From: Saccharomonospora viridis DSM 43017
Lineage (GTDB): Bacteria; Actinomycetota; Actinomycetes; Mycobacteriales; Pseudonocardiaceae
Direction: 5' to 3'
Assembly: GCF_000023865.1 (NCBI RefSeq)
Contig: NC_013159.1
Coordinates: forward strand, 1,266,001-1,330,000
Length of the DNA stretch: 64,000 bases
Shown: positions 8,901 through 16,677 of the stretch, piece after piece
Position numbering within the stretch: the first letter of the stretch is position 1
Layout of the letters: each line of letters starts with the position of its first letter
Made by a program: the position numbers and the translations under genes
The notes under the pieces: model-generated
Databases searched by the model: none
Told to the model about the DNA's origin: nothing
Seen by the model: only the letters and a program-made list of their open reading frames with translations

Positions 8901-9557
8901 TGGGACAACTACGAGGACCTGCCGCCGGTCCCGGTGACCGATCCGGGCGAGACGACGGAGTTGTTCGTGGTGTTCCGGGGTGAGATCGCCAGTCCGTTCG
9001 ACCTCGACTCGTTGACGTTCCTCGGGGACGGGGTGGCGCAGGTCGACGACGAGGCGCCGGAGATCTCGGTGACCGGCGTGGCGGACGGGGCCTCCTACGG
9101 CGACTCCACCGACCTCATCCTCGGCTGGGAGGCCACGGACTCCGGTTCGGGCATCGCCTCGGTCGAGGCGGAGCTCGGCGGGAAGCCGATCGAGAACGGC
9201 GCGGAGATCCCGCTGTACACAGTGGATCTGGGAGAGCAGGAGTTCGTGATCACGGCCACCGACAGGGCGGGGAACACGGCCGAGCGGAAAGTCACCTTCA
9301 CCGTGGTGACGTCGCTCACCGATCTTCGGGCCCTGGTGGCGCGGTTCGCGGACGAGGACCGCATCAGTGGGAAGACGGCCACCCGGCTGACGGTCCTGTT
9401 CTCCCTCGTGGAAGGCGTGAAACGGATCAGTCCTCACGCTGCGGCATGGGTGCTGACGCTCGCCGTTTCCGACATGGAGAAACGGATCTCGGATACGGAG
9501 GCGAAGGATGTGCTGGTCCGGGACGCCCGATCGCTGATCGACAGTTGGCGGACGTGA
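5955..9557 (+). CDS. Secreted ThuA / glucose-sorbosone dehydrogenase / PKD / CBM6-like fusion protein
   Basis: 1200-residue exported multidomain protein. A signal peptide (basic start, hydrophobic core, A-Q-A-Q cleavage region) covers residues 1-32. A ThuA-type domain follows at about 35-255 (FTKTEGYRHDSI, IAAIHNATD). A glucose/sorbosone dehydrogenase beta-propeller spans about 270-690 (MDVAPDGRVFYTE, GHTGGYLTFGPEGDLYIGVG, YAMGFRNPYRF). A PKD domain (YSWDFGDGATS) lies near 720-790 and a CBM6-like carbohydrate module (DIDDGDWIAF) near 900-1020. An Ig-like segment and a helical tail end the protein. It probably oxidises or otherwise processes a sugar outside the cell, with product uptake by the upstream transporter. 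It starts 74 bases after the epimerase gene. Cofactor and substrate are inferred from the family only. Confidence 0.9.
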   Translation: MSRRKRLLSRLGAIALGGLLTAGTVPAIAQAQEAEFHALLFTKTEGYRHDSIPAGIEMFENLAAENNFTFDHTEDSSVFNDDDLAAYDVVIMFQTSGMVWENDAQREAIQNYVENGGGIAAIHNATDMGIENEFPWWDELVNAGAHMPSHSPGVLEGTAKVTDRHHPSTEGLPARWERAEEWYNFDRSMRGKVHVLVSVDESTYDPGPDAMGADHPISWCRDVGLSRVWATAMGHDSAAYSEEAFVQHILGGVRTAARVVEADCSATVDAAFEKVALDVNTQAPTAMDVAPDGRVFYTEILGRVMVYHPETESTFTALEIPVYSGGEDGLVGLVLDPDFSDNGWIYLYYSPPGDEEINRVSRFTVEGDTISLDSEVQIIDIPASRRSEPGHTGGYLTFGPEGDLYIGVGDDTNPFESNGYTPIDEREGRDLFDAQKTSANTNDLRGKILRITPQAEGGYTIPEGNMFAPGAENTRPEIYAMGFRNPYRFTVDVDGTLYLADYGPDAGEADPERGPDGKVEWNIVRKPGFYGWPYCIGNNIPYNDYDFATGTSGEKFDCENPVNDSPNNTGLTELPPAQPADVWYGYGESEEFPILGTGGSAPMGGPVYRYDPELESEIKFPEYYDGKAFFYEWARNRIYTITFDEQGEVLNLDPWLVSEQTMAPMDMRFGPDGAMYLLEWGGGYGRDNPDSGLYRIEYNQGNRRPIVEVGATVTSGQAPLEVSFTSEGSHDPEGTDVTYSWDFGDGATSTEANPTYTFTEHGQYNVQLTVTDATGKTGVGNVTVTVGNTAPTVSVAAPVNGGFFDFGDHVAFEVDVTDPEDGEIDCGEVVVQPALGHDAHAHPMDPINACEGVIETIVDDGHAGANIFYSIDASYTDHGGIDAPRLIGRDTVILQPKHKQAEYFTSSEGIRIVHAEGAENGKRIGDIDDGDWIAFTPVNFAGIDEVSLRVSAPEGAGGSVELRAGAVDGQVVATVEVPSTGGWDNYEDLPPVPVTDPGETTELFVVFRGEIASPFDLDSLTFLGDGVAQVDDEAPEISVTGVADGASYGDSTDLILGWEATDSGSGIASVEAELGGKPIENGAEIPLYTVDLGEQEFVITATDRAGNTAERKVTFTVVTSLTDLRALVARFADEDRISGKTATRLTVLFSLVEGVKRISPHAAAWVLTLAVSDMEKRISDTEAKDVLVRDARSLIDSWRT

Positions 9558-9575
9558 CGGATCGGTGACTGACGT

Positions 9576-9638
9576 GGGGGTGGATGCCGGGCCACCCCCG
9601 CATCGGCCGACGCCGGGCGGCATGCCACCCGGCGTCGG
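9576..9638 (+). terminator. Two tandem hairpins ending the sugar locus
   Basis: The first hairpin is an 8-bp stem GGGGGTGG (9576-9583) with CCACCCCC (9592-9599). The second is an 11-bp stem at 9607-9617 and 9628-9638 with a further self-complementary GGCATGCC in its loop. Neither has a T tract, which is usual in high-GC actinobacteria. The next 219 bases, up to the MFS gene, hold nothing else I can support beyond that gene's ribosome binding site. Confidence 0.75.
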
Positions 9639-9857
9639 TCCTGACCTTCACCCGCCGTCTCGCGGAGGCTGTGCGTGTGCTGCCTCCCCCGGCGTGGACC
9701 ACATCGACCACCGGTGAGGGCACACCGTCAGCGGCGGGTAGAGTGTCCCGCGGTCGCACCCGTGGTGTGCGGCCTGTCGAGTTCTGTGCATCTACCGGCC
9801 GTCGGCACCCCGACGGACAGCGGCGGCACGTAACCACCGCATCCGTGGAGGTGTCTG

Positions 9858-11276
9858 GTGACTCGGACGGTCGAAACCGATGCTCCCGCGTCAGGCGGTC
9901 TGCTCCGCACGGCGGGGTTGCCCTACTTCCTCATCGCCTTCGTCGCGCGCCTGCCGTTCGCCATGATGGTCGTCGGAGTGCTCACCCTCGTCGTCTCCGC
10001 CCGCGGGTCGATGTCACTGGGCGGCCTCAACTCGGCCGCGGTCGGCACCGGGACGGCCTGCTTCGGCGCGCTCACGGGAGCGGCCGCCGATCGCTTCGGG
10101 CAGCGACCCGTGCTGCTCGTGCTCGCCGGTGCGAACTCCGCGATGCTGCTCACTTTCGCGTTGATCGTCTACAGCGATCTTCCGGGCAGCGCCGTGTTGG
10201 CGGTCGCGTTCGGGATCGGCGCCACCGCGCCGCAGGTCGCGCCGATGTCGCGTTCCCGCCTCGTCACGCTCATCACCGAGCGCATGGCACCCGCTCGCCG
10301 GGCGCGGACCATCTCATCGACGATGGCCTACGAGTCCGCGGCGGACGAGACCGTGTTCGTCATCGGACCGTTCGTCGTCGGCATCCTCGCCTCGACGTTG
10401 GCGCCGTGGGCGCCGCTGGTCGGGGCGGCCGCACTCACTCTGTTGTTCGTCGGGGCGTTCGCGTTGCACCCGAGTGGTCGGCACGTCTCCGCCGCTCGCG
10501 GCGCGGACGGTGCGGCACTGTCCGCACCACGGGAGCTGTTCCGCGCGCGTCTGCTCGTCGTCGTGGCCGGCACCTTCGGGGTCGGTTCCTTCTTCGGCAC
10601 GATGCTCACCTCGTTGACCTCGTTCATGGCGGATCGTGATGCCTCAGACCGGGCCGGACTGCTGTACGGGGTGATGGGCATCGGTTCCGCCGCGTTGGCT
10701 CTCGGGGTCGCGCTCATGCCGACGAGGTTCTCGCTGCGTGCTCGGTGGGTGACGTTCTCGGCGGTCCTGCTCACCGGGAGTCTGTTGCTGTTGGTCGTGG
10801 ACGACGTTCCCGGCATGATCACCGCGCTGGCGTTGCTGGGGATCGGTATCGGTCCGACCCTGGTCACCCAGTACAGCTTCGGTGCCGAGCGCAGTCCGGC
10901 CGGACGCACGGCGACCGTGATGACGATGCTGGGCTCGGGGGTCATCGTCGGTCAGTCACTCGGTTCCGCCGTCACCGGTGAGGTCGCCGAACGTATCGGC
11001 ACCCAGACGGCTCTCGTGCTTCCCGTCGTGGCGGCGACGATCGTCGCCGCCACAGGGGCTGTGAACTGGTTGCTGACCGGTGTCGAACAGCGTGGCCGTG
11101 GGTCGTGCCGAGCCGTCCGAACGTCCTCGTCCGATGTCGGTGATCAAGCGGAACACCCCACTCGAGGAGGACGGGAGGGGAAAGCCGGTGTCCGGGCGGC
11201 GGATTCCTCACACACGCCGATAGACGAGGAGGTAGCGCCAAAACGGCAGTACCCGGATCCGACTGCCGGGCAGTAG
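9858..11276 (+). CDS. Major facilitator superfamily transporter
   Basis: 472-residue membrane transporter with about twelve hydrophobic segments. The loop after the second segment reads GAAADRFGQRPVLLVLAGAN, the MFS motif A region (G-x-x-x-D-R-x-G-x-R). The start is GTG 9858 with GGAGG six bases before it. The last 70 or so residues are hydrophilic and unlike MFS proteins. They overlap the tail of the convergent methyltransferase gene by 69 bases, so the C-terminus may be a read-on extension after loss of an earlier stop. Substrate is unknown; efflux of a small molecule is the usual role. Confidence 0.85.
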   Translation: MTRTVETDAPASGGLLRTAGLPYFLIAFVARLPFAMMVVGVLTLVVSARGSMSLGGLNSAAVGTGTACFGALTGAAADRFGQRPVLLVLAGANSAMLLTFALIVYSDLPGSAVLAVAFGIGATAPQVAPMSRSRLVTLITERMAPARRARTISSTMAYESAADETVFVIGPFVVGILASTLAPWAPLVGAAALTLLFVGAFALHPSGRHVSAARGADGAALSAPRELFRARLLVVVAGTFGVGSFFGTMLTSLTSFMADRDASDRAGLLYGVMGIGSAALALGVALMPTRFSLRARWVTFSAVLLTGSLLLLVVDDVPGMITALALLGIGIGPTLVTQYSFGAERSPAGRTATVMTMLGSGVIVGQSLGSAVTGEVAERIGTQTALVLPVVAATIVAATGAVNWLLTGVEQRGRGSCRAVRTSSSDVGDQAEHPTRGGREGKAGVRAADSSHTPIDEEVAPKRQYPDPTAGQ

Positions 11277-11819
11277 TCGAGCGGCCTCGCGGCGGATCTG
11301 GTTCAGCGACATGCCCTCGTCCCGGACCGGGGCTTCGGGAAGCGGGTCGGCACCCCCGTTCAGGCGTTCGGCCACCGACACCACCGCCTTGGCGACGTGG
11401 TTGAAAGGCAGGGAACCCAGCCAGATCGCCCAGTCCCGGGGCGTGCTCGGTTTCGCCAGCCCCAGTACCGCCAGCACACCGTGGGGAGCAAGGGCGTCAC
11501 GGAGTGTCGTCACGGTGTCGAACGGCAGGTGATGCAGTGACGCGATGCACGTGATGATGTCGTAGTGCCGCGGTGGCAGCGGGTGTGCGGTCACGTCGGC
11601 CCGGTGGTAGGTGATGGTGCCCGGCCCGGGTGAACCCAATGCTCTGGCAGGCTCCAGCACTTCCGCTGCTTGGTCGATGGCGTCGACGTCCAGGCCTTTC
11701 GCCGCCAATTTCCTGGCGAACCCGCCCAGGCCGCACCCGACGTCCAGCGCTCGCCGCGCGCCGGGGGGAACCAGTCGGAGCAGCAGCGGGTGATAGTGGG
11801 CATTGTGGTTGAAGGGCAC
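11208..11819 (-). CDS. Class I SAM-dependent methyltransferase
   Basis: 203-residue methyltransferase. Motif I reads LDVGCGLGGFARKLA near residues 23-37 and an acidic motif II (VDAIDQA) follows; CIASLHHLPF is the motif III region. The N-terminal FNHNAHYHPLLL resembles relatives that begin a few residues before this segment, so GTG 11819 is preferred. ATG 11861 would add 14 basic residues. Neither start has a clear ribosome binding site. It is divergent from folC and convergent with the MFS gene. The methyl acceptor is unknown. Confidence 0.8.
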   Translation of the reverse strand: MPFNHNAHYHPLLLRLVPPGARRALDVGCGLGGFARKLAAKGLDVDAIDQAAEVLEPARALGSPGPGTITYHRADVTAHPLPPRHYDIITCIASLHHLPFDTVTTLRDALAPHGVLAVLGLAKPSTPRDWAIWLGSLPFNHVAKAVVSVAERLNGGADPLPEAPVRDEGMSLNQIRREAARLLPGSRIRVLPFWRYLLVYRRV

Positions 11820-11883
11820 CCGGGCACCGTATCGGCGGCGACGTAGACTCGACAGCGTCATCGCAAGTTGTGAGGGAGAGTGC

Positions 11884-13380
11884 GTGCCGCCCGACGACCA
11901 GGAGTTTCCTCCTGAGGAGGAGTTCCCTCCCGAGCTTTCGGAGGGGGAGAACTTCATCGCCGGTCCGTTGCCGGATGACGAGTCCGACGTCGAACCGGTC
12001 GACGAGGCCGCGATCGAGGAACAGGCCCGTCGCGACTTGATCAGCGTGGAGGCCGAGCTCAACCGGCGTTGGCCCGAGACCAAGATCGAGCCGTCGTTGA
12101 CGCGGATCTCCACTTTGGCGAACCTGCTCGGCGATCCGCAGCGCGCGTATCCGGTGATCCACATCGCGGGCACCAACGGCAAGAGCTCGACCGCGCGGAT
12201 GATCGAGACGCTGTTCATGCACATGGGGCTGCGTGTCGGTCGGTACACGAGCCCTCACCTGCAGTTGGTGACCGAGCGCATCAGCATCGACGGGGTGCCG
12301 ATCTCCCCCGAGACCTACGTCAAGACCTACCGCGACGTCGAGCCGTTCGTGGCGATGGTCGACAACGCGACGGGGCCGAACGAGCCGGCGATGAGCAAGT
12401 TCGAGGTGCTCACCGGCATGGCGTTCGCCGCGTTCGCCGACGCGCCCGTCGAGGTGGCGGTGCTGGAGACCGGTATGGGCGGACGGTGGGACGCCACCAA
12501 CATCGCCGACGCCCAGATCTCCGTGATCACGCCCATCGGCATCGATCACACCGAGTACCTCGGCGAGGACCGGCGTTCGATCGCGACGGAGAAGGCCGGG
12601 ATCATCAAGCCGGGCGGCATCGCCGTGCTGGCCGAACAACCCGCCGATGCCGAACGGGCGCTGCTGGAACGTGCCGTCGAGGTGGACGCCACCGTCGCCA
12701 GGGCGGGCAGCGAGTTCGGTGTGCTCAACCGCGACATCGCCGTGGGCGGACAGTTGCTCAGCCTGCAGGGGCTCGGCGGTGTGTACGACGAGATCTTCCT
12801 GCCGTTGCACGGTCGGCACCAGGCCGACAACGCGGCGCTCGCGCTCGCCGCCGTGGAGGCGTTCTTCGGCGCGGGTAAGGAACGCCAGCTCGAAGTGGAG
12901 GTCGTACGCGAAGCGTTCGCCGCGGTGCAGACGCCGGGCAGGCTGGAGCGTGTCAAGGCCTCACCGACCGTGTTGATCGACGCCGCGCACAATCCGCACG
13001 GTGCCCTCGCATTGGCGAACACTGTGGACGAAGAGTTCGCCTTCCGGAAACTGGTCGCCGTGGTCGGGGTTTTGGGGGACAAGGACGCCACCGGGGTCCT
13101 CGAGGCTCTCGAACCCGTGGTGTCCGAGATCGTCGTCACCCAGAACTCGTCGCCGCGCGCGTTGTCCGCCGACGAACTCGCCACGCTCGCCTTGCCGATC
13201 TTCGGGGAGGAGCGGGTGACGGTGGAGCCGAGGCTCGACTCGGCCATCGATGCGGCCGTCACCCTCGTCGAACAGACCGACGATCCTGAGGAACCCCTGT
13301 CCGGTGGTGGTGTGCTCGTGACGGGTTCGGTGGTCACGGCAGGGGAGGCCCGCACGTTGTTCGGCAAGGAGCCCGCATGA
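11884..13380 (+). CDS. folC: Bifunctional dihydrofolate synthase / folylpolyglutamate synthase
   Basis: 498-residue Mur-ligase-family enzyme that adds glutamate to dihydropteroate and to folates in the cytosol. The ATP-binding loop IHIAGTNGKSSTARMIE lies near residues 92-108, preceded by the RISTLANLLGDPQ region. ETGMGGRWDATN and ITPIGIDHTEYLG are typical FolC signatures, and DAAHNPHGALALA marks the C-terminal domain. The start is GTG 11884 with GAGGGAGA upstream. A Glu-rich N-terminal extension of about 50 residues is visible, as in other Pseudonocardiales. Its stop overlaps the next start (ATGA), coupling it to the DUF4233 gene. Confidence 0.95.
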   Translation: MPPDDQEFPPEEEFPPELSEGENFIAGPLPDDESDVEPVDEAAIEEQARRDLISVEAELNRRWPETKIEPSLTRISTLANLLGDPQRAYPVIHIAGTNGKSSTARMIETLFMHMGLRVGRYTSPHLQLVTERISIDGVPISPETYVKTYRDVEPFVAMVDNATGPNEPAMSKFEVLTGMAFAAFADAPVEVAVLETGMGGRWDATNIADAQISVITPIGIDHTEYLGEDRRSIATEKAGIIKPGGIAVLAEQPADAERALLERAVEVDATVARAGSEFGVLNRDIAVGGQLLSLQGLGGVYDEIFLPLHGRHQADNAALALAAVEAFFGAGKERQLEVEVVREAFAAVQTPGRLERVKASPTVLIDAAHNPHGALALANTVDEEFAFRKLVAVVGVLGDKDATGVLEALEPVVSEIVVTQNSSPRALSADELATLALPIFGEERVTVEPRLDSAIDAAVTLVEQTDDPEEPLSGGGVLVTGSVVTAGEARTLFGKEPA

Positions 13381-13826
13381 GTGAGTCTGAAGCGCCTGAG
13401 ACGGTCGAGACGGCTGAGGCGACATCGGTGCCGCCGCCCGCCACGGATCCGATGAAGGGTTTCCGTGGCGTGCAGGCCGGGACGCTGGTCCTCGAGGCCA
13501 TCGTGGTCGGCCTCGCCCTTCCCGTGGTGGCCCAACTCGGGGACGGTTTGACGAGCCTGCAGGGCTGGACCGTGAGCGGTATCGCCGTGGGACTGCTCGT
13601 GTGCACCGGACTGCTGCGGTTCCCGTGGTCGATCTGGGTGATCCTGGCTCTCAACGTGGGACTGCTGGCCTTCGTCGTCACCCTGCCCTGGGTGGCGGTG
13701 ATCGGGGTGATGTTCCTCGCGGTATGGGGCTGGCTGATGTGGCTACGCCGCGACGTCGCCCGCCGGATGGCGCGGGGATTGTTGCCGAGCCAGCAGCAGC
13801 ACGCCCAAAGCGAGGGGACCCCCTGA
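13377..13826 (+). CDS. DUF4233 membrane protein
   Basis: 149-residue protein with four hydrophobic segments between about residues 35 and 125, an acidic N-terminal tail and a basic C-terminal tail containing WLRRDVARRMARG. It matches the DUF4233 family that sits directly after folC in many actinobacteria. The start codon overlaps the folC stop (ATGA). No biochemical role is known. The conserved coupling to folC suggests a membrane-linked function in the same transcription unit. Confidence 0.88.
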   Translation: MSESEAPETVETAEATSVPPPATDPMKGFRGVQAGTLVLEAIVVGLALPVVAQLGDGLTSLQGWTVSGIAVGLLVCTGLLRFPWSIWVILALNVGLLAFVVTLPWVAVIGVMFLAVWGWLMWLRRDVARRMARGLLPSQQQHAQSEGTP

Positions 13827-14335
13827 CACTTCTTCCCGGCGTGTCGGCTCAGGGTGAGTCCCCTCGACTTCGGACGAGCCCCGTGCCGGACGGCCAACAG
13901 CAGGGTGACGGTCGACCCGCCCCCCCCGGGAGGACAGCATGACCGCCGCTATGGCGTTCACGGGCGTGTCCGTCGGGTCTTCGGGGTGGTGACACGCACC
14001 TTGATGCCCGCGTCGAACCGAAGCTCGGCGAAGCCGGGCGGCCCCGTGATCGGGCGGGCCGGCAGGGGCGCACACGGCCCCACGATCAGCGGCAGCGTGG
14101 CGGCCGGTCGGTGCCGCCGCGCGCCCGAGGTGCCGGCGACGCTCCCATCCGGTGGCATGGTGGCTGCGGTGGCGTGTCGGAATGGAACACCCACTCGCGG
14201 TCACCTCGTTGTCGTCGGTGGCGAATCCCGATCCCGTCGAGGAAATCATCGTCCTCCGGTTTCCTTTTGGGTCGTGGCTTGTACGGCGGACGTGTCTTCG
14301 ACTCCACGCGGGCCCCGGGAGCGGAGGTCTCCGGT
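13827..14335. other. About 500 bases without a convincing gene
   Basis: Between the DUF4233 gene and the minus-strand EspC-like gene I see no frame with clear coding character. A minus-strand frame from GTG 14307 to 14086 begins with a basic-acidic stretch (KPRPKRKPEDDDFLDGIGIR). It then runs into low-quality, proline- and arginine-rich sequence without a ribosome binding site. It could be the start of a decayed partner of the EspC-like gene, but this is weak. Confidence 0.4.
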
Positions 14336-14611
14336 TTACGGCGATGATTCCCGCGCCGCCTCGTCCGGGTCGTCGACGTAGGCTGCCAGTGCCTGCGGAC
14401 GTTTCCGGTGGATGAATTCCGCCGAGCCGAAAACCGCCTCCCCCACGGTTTCCCCGCTCTGTTCGTACCGGCTCTTCAGACTGTGTTGTGAGGAAGTCCT
14501 TCGAGCAGGCCCGTTCGGTGATTCGGGGAGTCCGAATTCCTCGCTGGTCCGTTCGAGGACACCGCCGAGACGAACGATCCCAGCGATCTTGAGGCCGTAC
14601 CCGTCAGACAT
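14336..14611 (-). CDS. EspC-like (type VII secretion target) small protein, possibly degenerate
   Basis: 91-residue soluble protein beginning MSDGYGLK from ATG 14611, with GGTGGAAG just upstream. The MSDG start, the length near 100 residues and the helical C-terminal half (GETVGEAVFGSAEFI followed by an Ala/Asp tail) resemble actinobacterial ESX secretion-associated proteins of the EspC type. The MSDGFRST protein at 43072 is in the same class. The middle (residues 25-45) is proline- and glycine-rich and fits the family poorly. The gene lies alone on the minus strand between DUF4233 and ndk. It may be a secreted substrate, or a remnant of a pair. Confidence 0.45.
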   Translation of the reverse strand: MSDGYGLKIAGIVRLGGVLERTSEEFGLPESPNGPARRTSSQHSLKSRYEQSGETVGEAVFGSAEFIHRKRPQALAAYVDDPDEAARESSP

Positions 14612-14803
14612 GTCTTCCACCGAATCGAAGGAGCCGACGGAATCGGTGAATGAGGCTCGAAGACCAGTCACGGTGGGAAGAATCGCCGGCGTCCAAACGA
14701 GTGGGGTGCCCGGAACGCGGCGGGGCCGACCAGCTCGTTAGGCTGCGTACATCGGGGGCGGAACGATTCATTGTGTACGTGATCACCGAAGGAGTAACGC
14801 ACC

Positions 14804-15214
14804 GTGAGTGAGCGCACGCTGGTCCTGGTCAAGCCCGACGGTGTCAAGCGCGGCCTCGTCGGCGAGGTCATCTCCCGGATCGAGCGCAAGGGGCTGCGGC
14901 TGGCCGCCATGGACCTGCGCATGGTCGAGCGTTCGGTGGCCGAGGAACACTACGCCGAGCACAAGGACAAGCCGTTCTACGGTGACCTGCTCGACTTCAT
15001 CACCTCGGGGCCGGTCGTGGCCATCGCGGTGGAGGGGCCCCGTGCCGTGACCGCGTTCCGGCAGCTGGCGGGCGGCACCGACCCCGTGGAGAAGGCCACG
15101 CCGGGCACCATCCGCGGCGACTTCGCCCTGGAGACGCAGTACAACCTCGTGCACGGCTCCGACTCGCCCGAATCGGCCGAGCGTGAGCTGAAGCTGTGGT
15201 TCCCCGACCTGTGA
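14804..15214 (+). CDS. ndk: Nucleoside diphosphate kinase
   Basis: 136-residue NDP kinase that equilibrates nucleoside di- and triphosphates. The start reads [19 protein letters not shown]. The catalytic histidine lies in NLVHGSDS near residue 117, and the loop [11 protein letters not shown] is intact. The start is GTG 14804 with GAAGGAG nine bases upstream. It normally sits between the folC/DUF4233 pair and rne in this group; here about 9 kb of accessory DNA separates it from rne. Confidence 0.96.
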   Translation: MSERTLVLVKPDGVKRGLVGEVISRIERKGLRLAAMDLRMVERSVAEEHYAEHKDKPFYGDLLDFITSGPVVAIAVEGPRAVTAFRQLAGGTDPVEKATPGTIRGDFALETQYNLVHGSDSPESAERELKLWFPDL

Positions 15215-15238
15215 CGGTCACATCCTGAGGGTGACCGG

Positions 15239-15281
15239 CCGAAGGCGCCCGGGCGGTCCCGCACCGTCCGGGCGCCTTCGG
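15239..15281 (+). terminator. Terminator hairpin after ndk
   Basis: A perfect 14-bp stem (15239-15252 with 15268-15281, starting CCGAAGGCGCC) encloses a 15-base loop, 24 bases after the ndk stop. There is no T tract. It ends the core folC-ndk block, and the accessory region follows. Confidence 0.8.
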
Positions 15282-15342
15282 CATGTTCGGGGGGCCCCGA
15301 CGTTTCCGGTGTGGTCTCGTCGAGGACGGTCGGTGGGAAGGG

Positions 15343-15732
15343 TCAATTCTGGTCCGAACCGCCGCGGCGGGAGGCCGACACCGTGCCAACGGTGAGCAGG
15401 GCCGCCATCGTCGCCATCGTCACCAGAACGGCCACGATCTGCGGAGTGCCTCGGGTACGAGTAAGACGGCGACATCCCGCCCACGGACGCTGCTGCGCCG
15501 CCAAGGACCAAGGCGCGGCTTCGCGATGAACGCGGTACCACTCAGACGAGTCGTTCATCGTCCGGGTGGTGCGGATACCGAAAGCTCCGTTGGGCTTGAT
15601 CTTTCCTTTCCTGCCCAGAATTCCCAGAAAGCCCATGACGACAGCCACCAGTGCCAAGGGGATGACGAGTTCGATCGTCGGTCCGGTTCCTACCCCTACC
15701 AGTCGCTGACCAAGCTGGATCGACGATTCCAC
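15343..15732 (-). CDS. SdpI-like integral membrane protein
   Basis: 129-residue membrane protein with a hydrophobic segment at about residues 19-40 and another near 100-120. Between them is a stretch close to the SdpI/YhfL family core: KIKPNGAFGIRTTRTMND followed by SSEWYRVHREA. SdpI in Bacillus is the immunity protein and signal receptor for the SdpC toxin; actinobacterial relatives are mostly uncharacterised. The start is GTG 15732 with AAAGG upstream. The frame is open for 100 further codons, but that part is arginine- and proline-rich and not family-like. The 266 bases beyond it hold no gene I can support. Confidence 0.7.
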   Translation of the reverse strand: MESSIQLGQRLVGVGTGPTIELVIPLALVAVVMGFLGILGRKGKIKPNGAFGIRTTRTMNDSSEWYRVHREAAPWSLAAQQRPWAGCRRLTRTRGTPQIVAVLVTMATMAALLTVGTVSASRRGGSDQN

Positions 15733-15998
15733 GAGTACACCTTTCGTCCCCTTCGGCTTACGTGCTCCACTTTCGATGATCTTGGTAATGAAAGTCGGCT
15801 GGGAGGGCCGATCGTGCGAAGGCGGTGTGGCGTCGATCCGGAGCCTCGACGGTCGGAAGTATCGGAAGCCCCCGCCGACACCGGTCAGCCCCCGCCCCCG
15901 AACCCGCCACCACGGGTGAGGGGGATCAGCCCACCAACGATGCGCAGGGGGTGGTGACCGGAGCTGAGTCACTGGCCCGCTTCTACACGGAGGACGCC

Positions 15999-16291
15999 AT
16001 GGACCTTCCCGCTGGCACGAAGCGATCCGAACCAATCCCGGTGTGCGTGCTACGAGAACACGACCTCGTGATCGCGCCCAACGACGCCGACGTACAGATA
16101 CACGCGATCTACAACTGGTCGATGACCAACAACCGGGGAACCGGACGGCACCCGGTCAGCGACTACAACCGTCCAATCCGGCTGACGCCGAGGCAGTGCG
16201 GATCCTACATCATTCCCAAGGGCGCCGGAAGGTGGACCTGCACTACACCCTGTCTCAGCCGTTCCGCGTGACCGTCTTCCCCCGCCACTGA
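15999..16291 (+). pseudogene. Phage-derived small protein with an apparent one-base frameshift
   Basis: From ATG 15999 (GGAGG five bases upstream) a frame reads MDLPAGTKRSEPIPVCVLRE and continues plausibly to about 16228. There it turns into a Cys/Arg/Ser tail ending at 16271. In the adjacent frame the sequence after that point reads KVDLHYTLSQPFRVTVFPRH and stops at 16291, where TGATG couples it to the holin start. This implies a one-base loss near 16228-16230. I do not recognise the family; position suggests a phage structural or accessory protein of about 97 residues. A sequencing error is possible. Confidence 0.5.
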
Positions 16292-16650
16292 TGGTCGCGG
16301 TCGAAGACACGATGGCGTACGCGAAAGCGTGGGTCATGGCCATTGGCAGCGCGGTCGCGGTCATGGTGGCCAGTCTGGGCGAAACCAGCCTGGCCACCAT
16401 GGACACCGTGGAGTGGCTGAATGCGGTCATCCTCGGCCTCGGCGCGTTGCACGTGGCCATCACCCCGAACATTCCTGGTGCCCGGTACGCCAAAGCGATC
16501 ACCGCCGCGTTGTTGTGCGTCCTGGTGGTCATCGTCAACGCCATGGTCGAGGGAAACCCGTTGACTGAGTGGCCACAAGTGCTGGTCGCGGCGTTGACCG
16601 CGCTCGGCGTGTACGCCACCCGGAGCGACGCAACCGCACCAACTCCATAG
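16291..16650 (+). CDS. Phage holin-like small membrane protein
   Basis: 119-residue protein with three hydrophobic segments (about residues 14-30, 42-60 and 68-86), then a fourth weaker one before a Thr/Pro tail. Size, topology and position next to a tail protein gene match actinophage holins, which make pores in the membrane for lysis. The start ATG overlaps the preceding stop as TGATG. No endolysin gene is nearby, so the lysis function is an inference and the gene may be a remnant. Confidence 0.6.
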   Translation: MVAVEDTMAYAKAWVMAIGSAVAVMVASLGETSLATMDTVEWLNAVILGLGALHVAITPNIPGARYAKAITAALLCVLVVIVNAMVEGNPLTEWPQVLVAALTALGVYATRSDATAPTP

Positions 16651-16677
16651 CCCCCACCCTTGATAAGGAGTAACCCC

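Noticed and set aside
8796-9623. 275-codon minus frame over the end of the fusion gene
   Set aside because: It spans the terminator hairpins and has shadow composition.
11803-11883. Upstream start for folC at 11803
   Set aside because: It would add a basic segment overlapping the divergent methyltransferase 5' end; GTG 11884 has a ribosome binding site.
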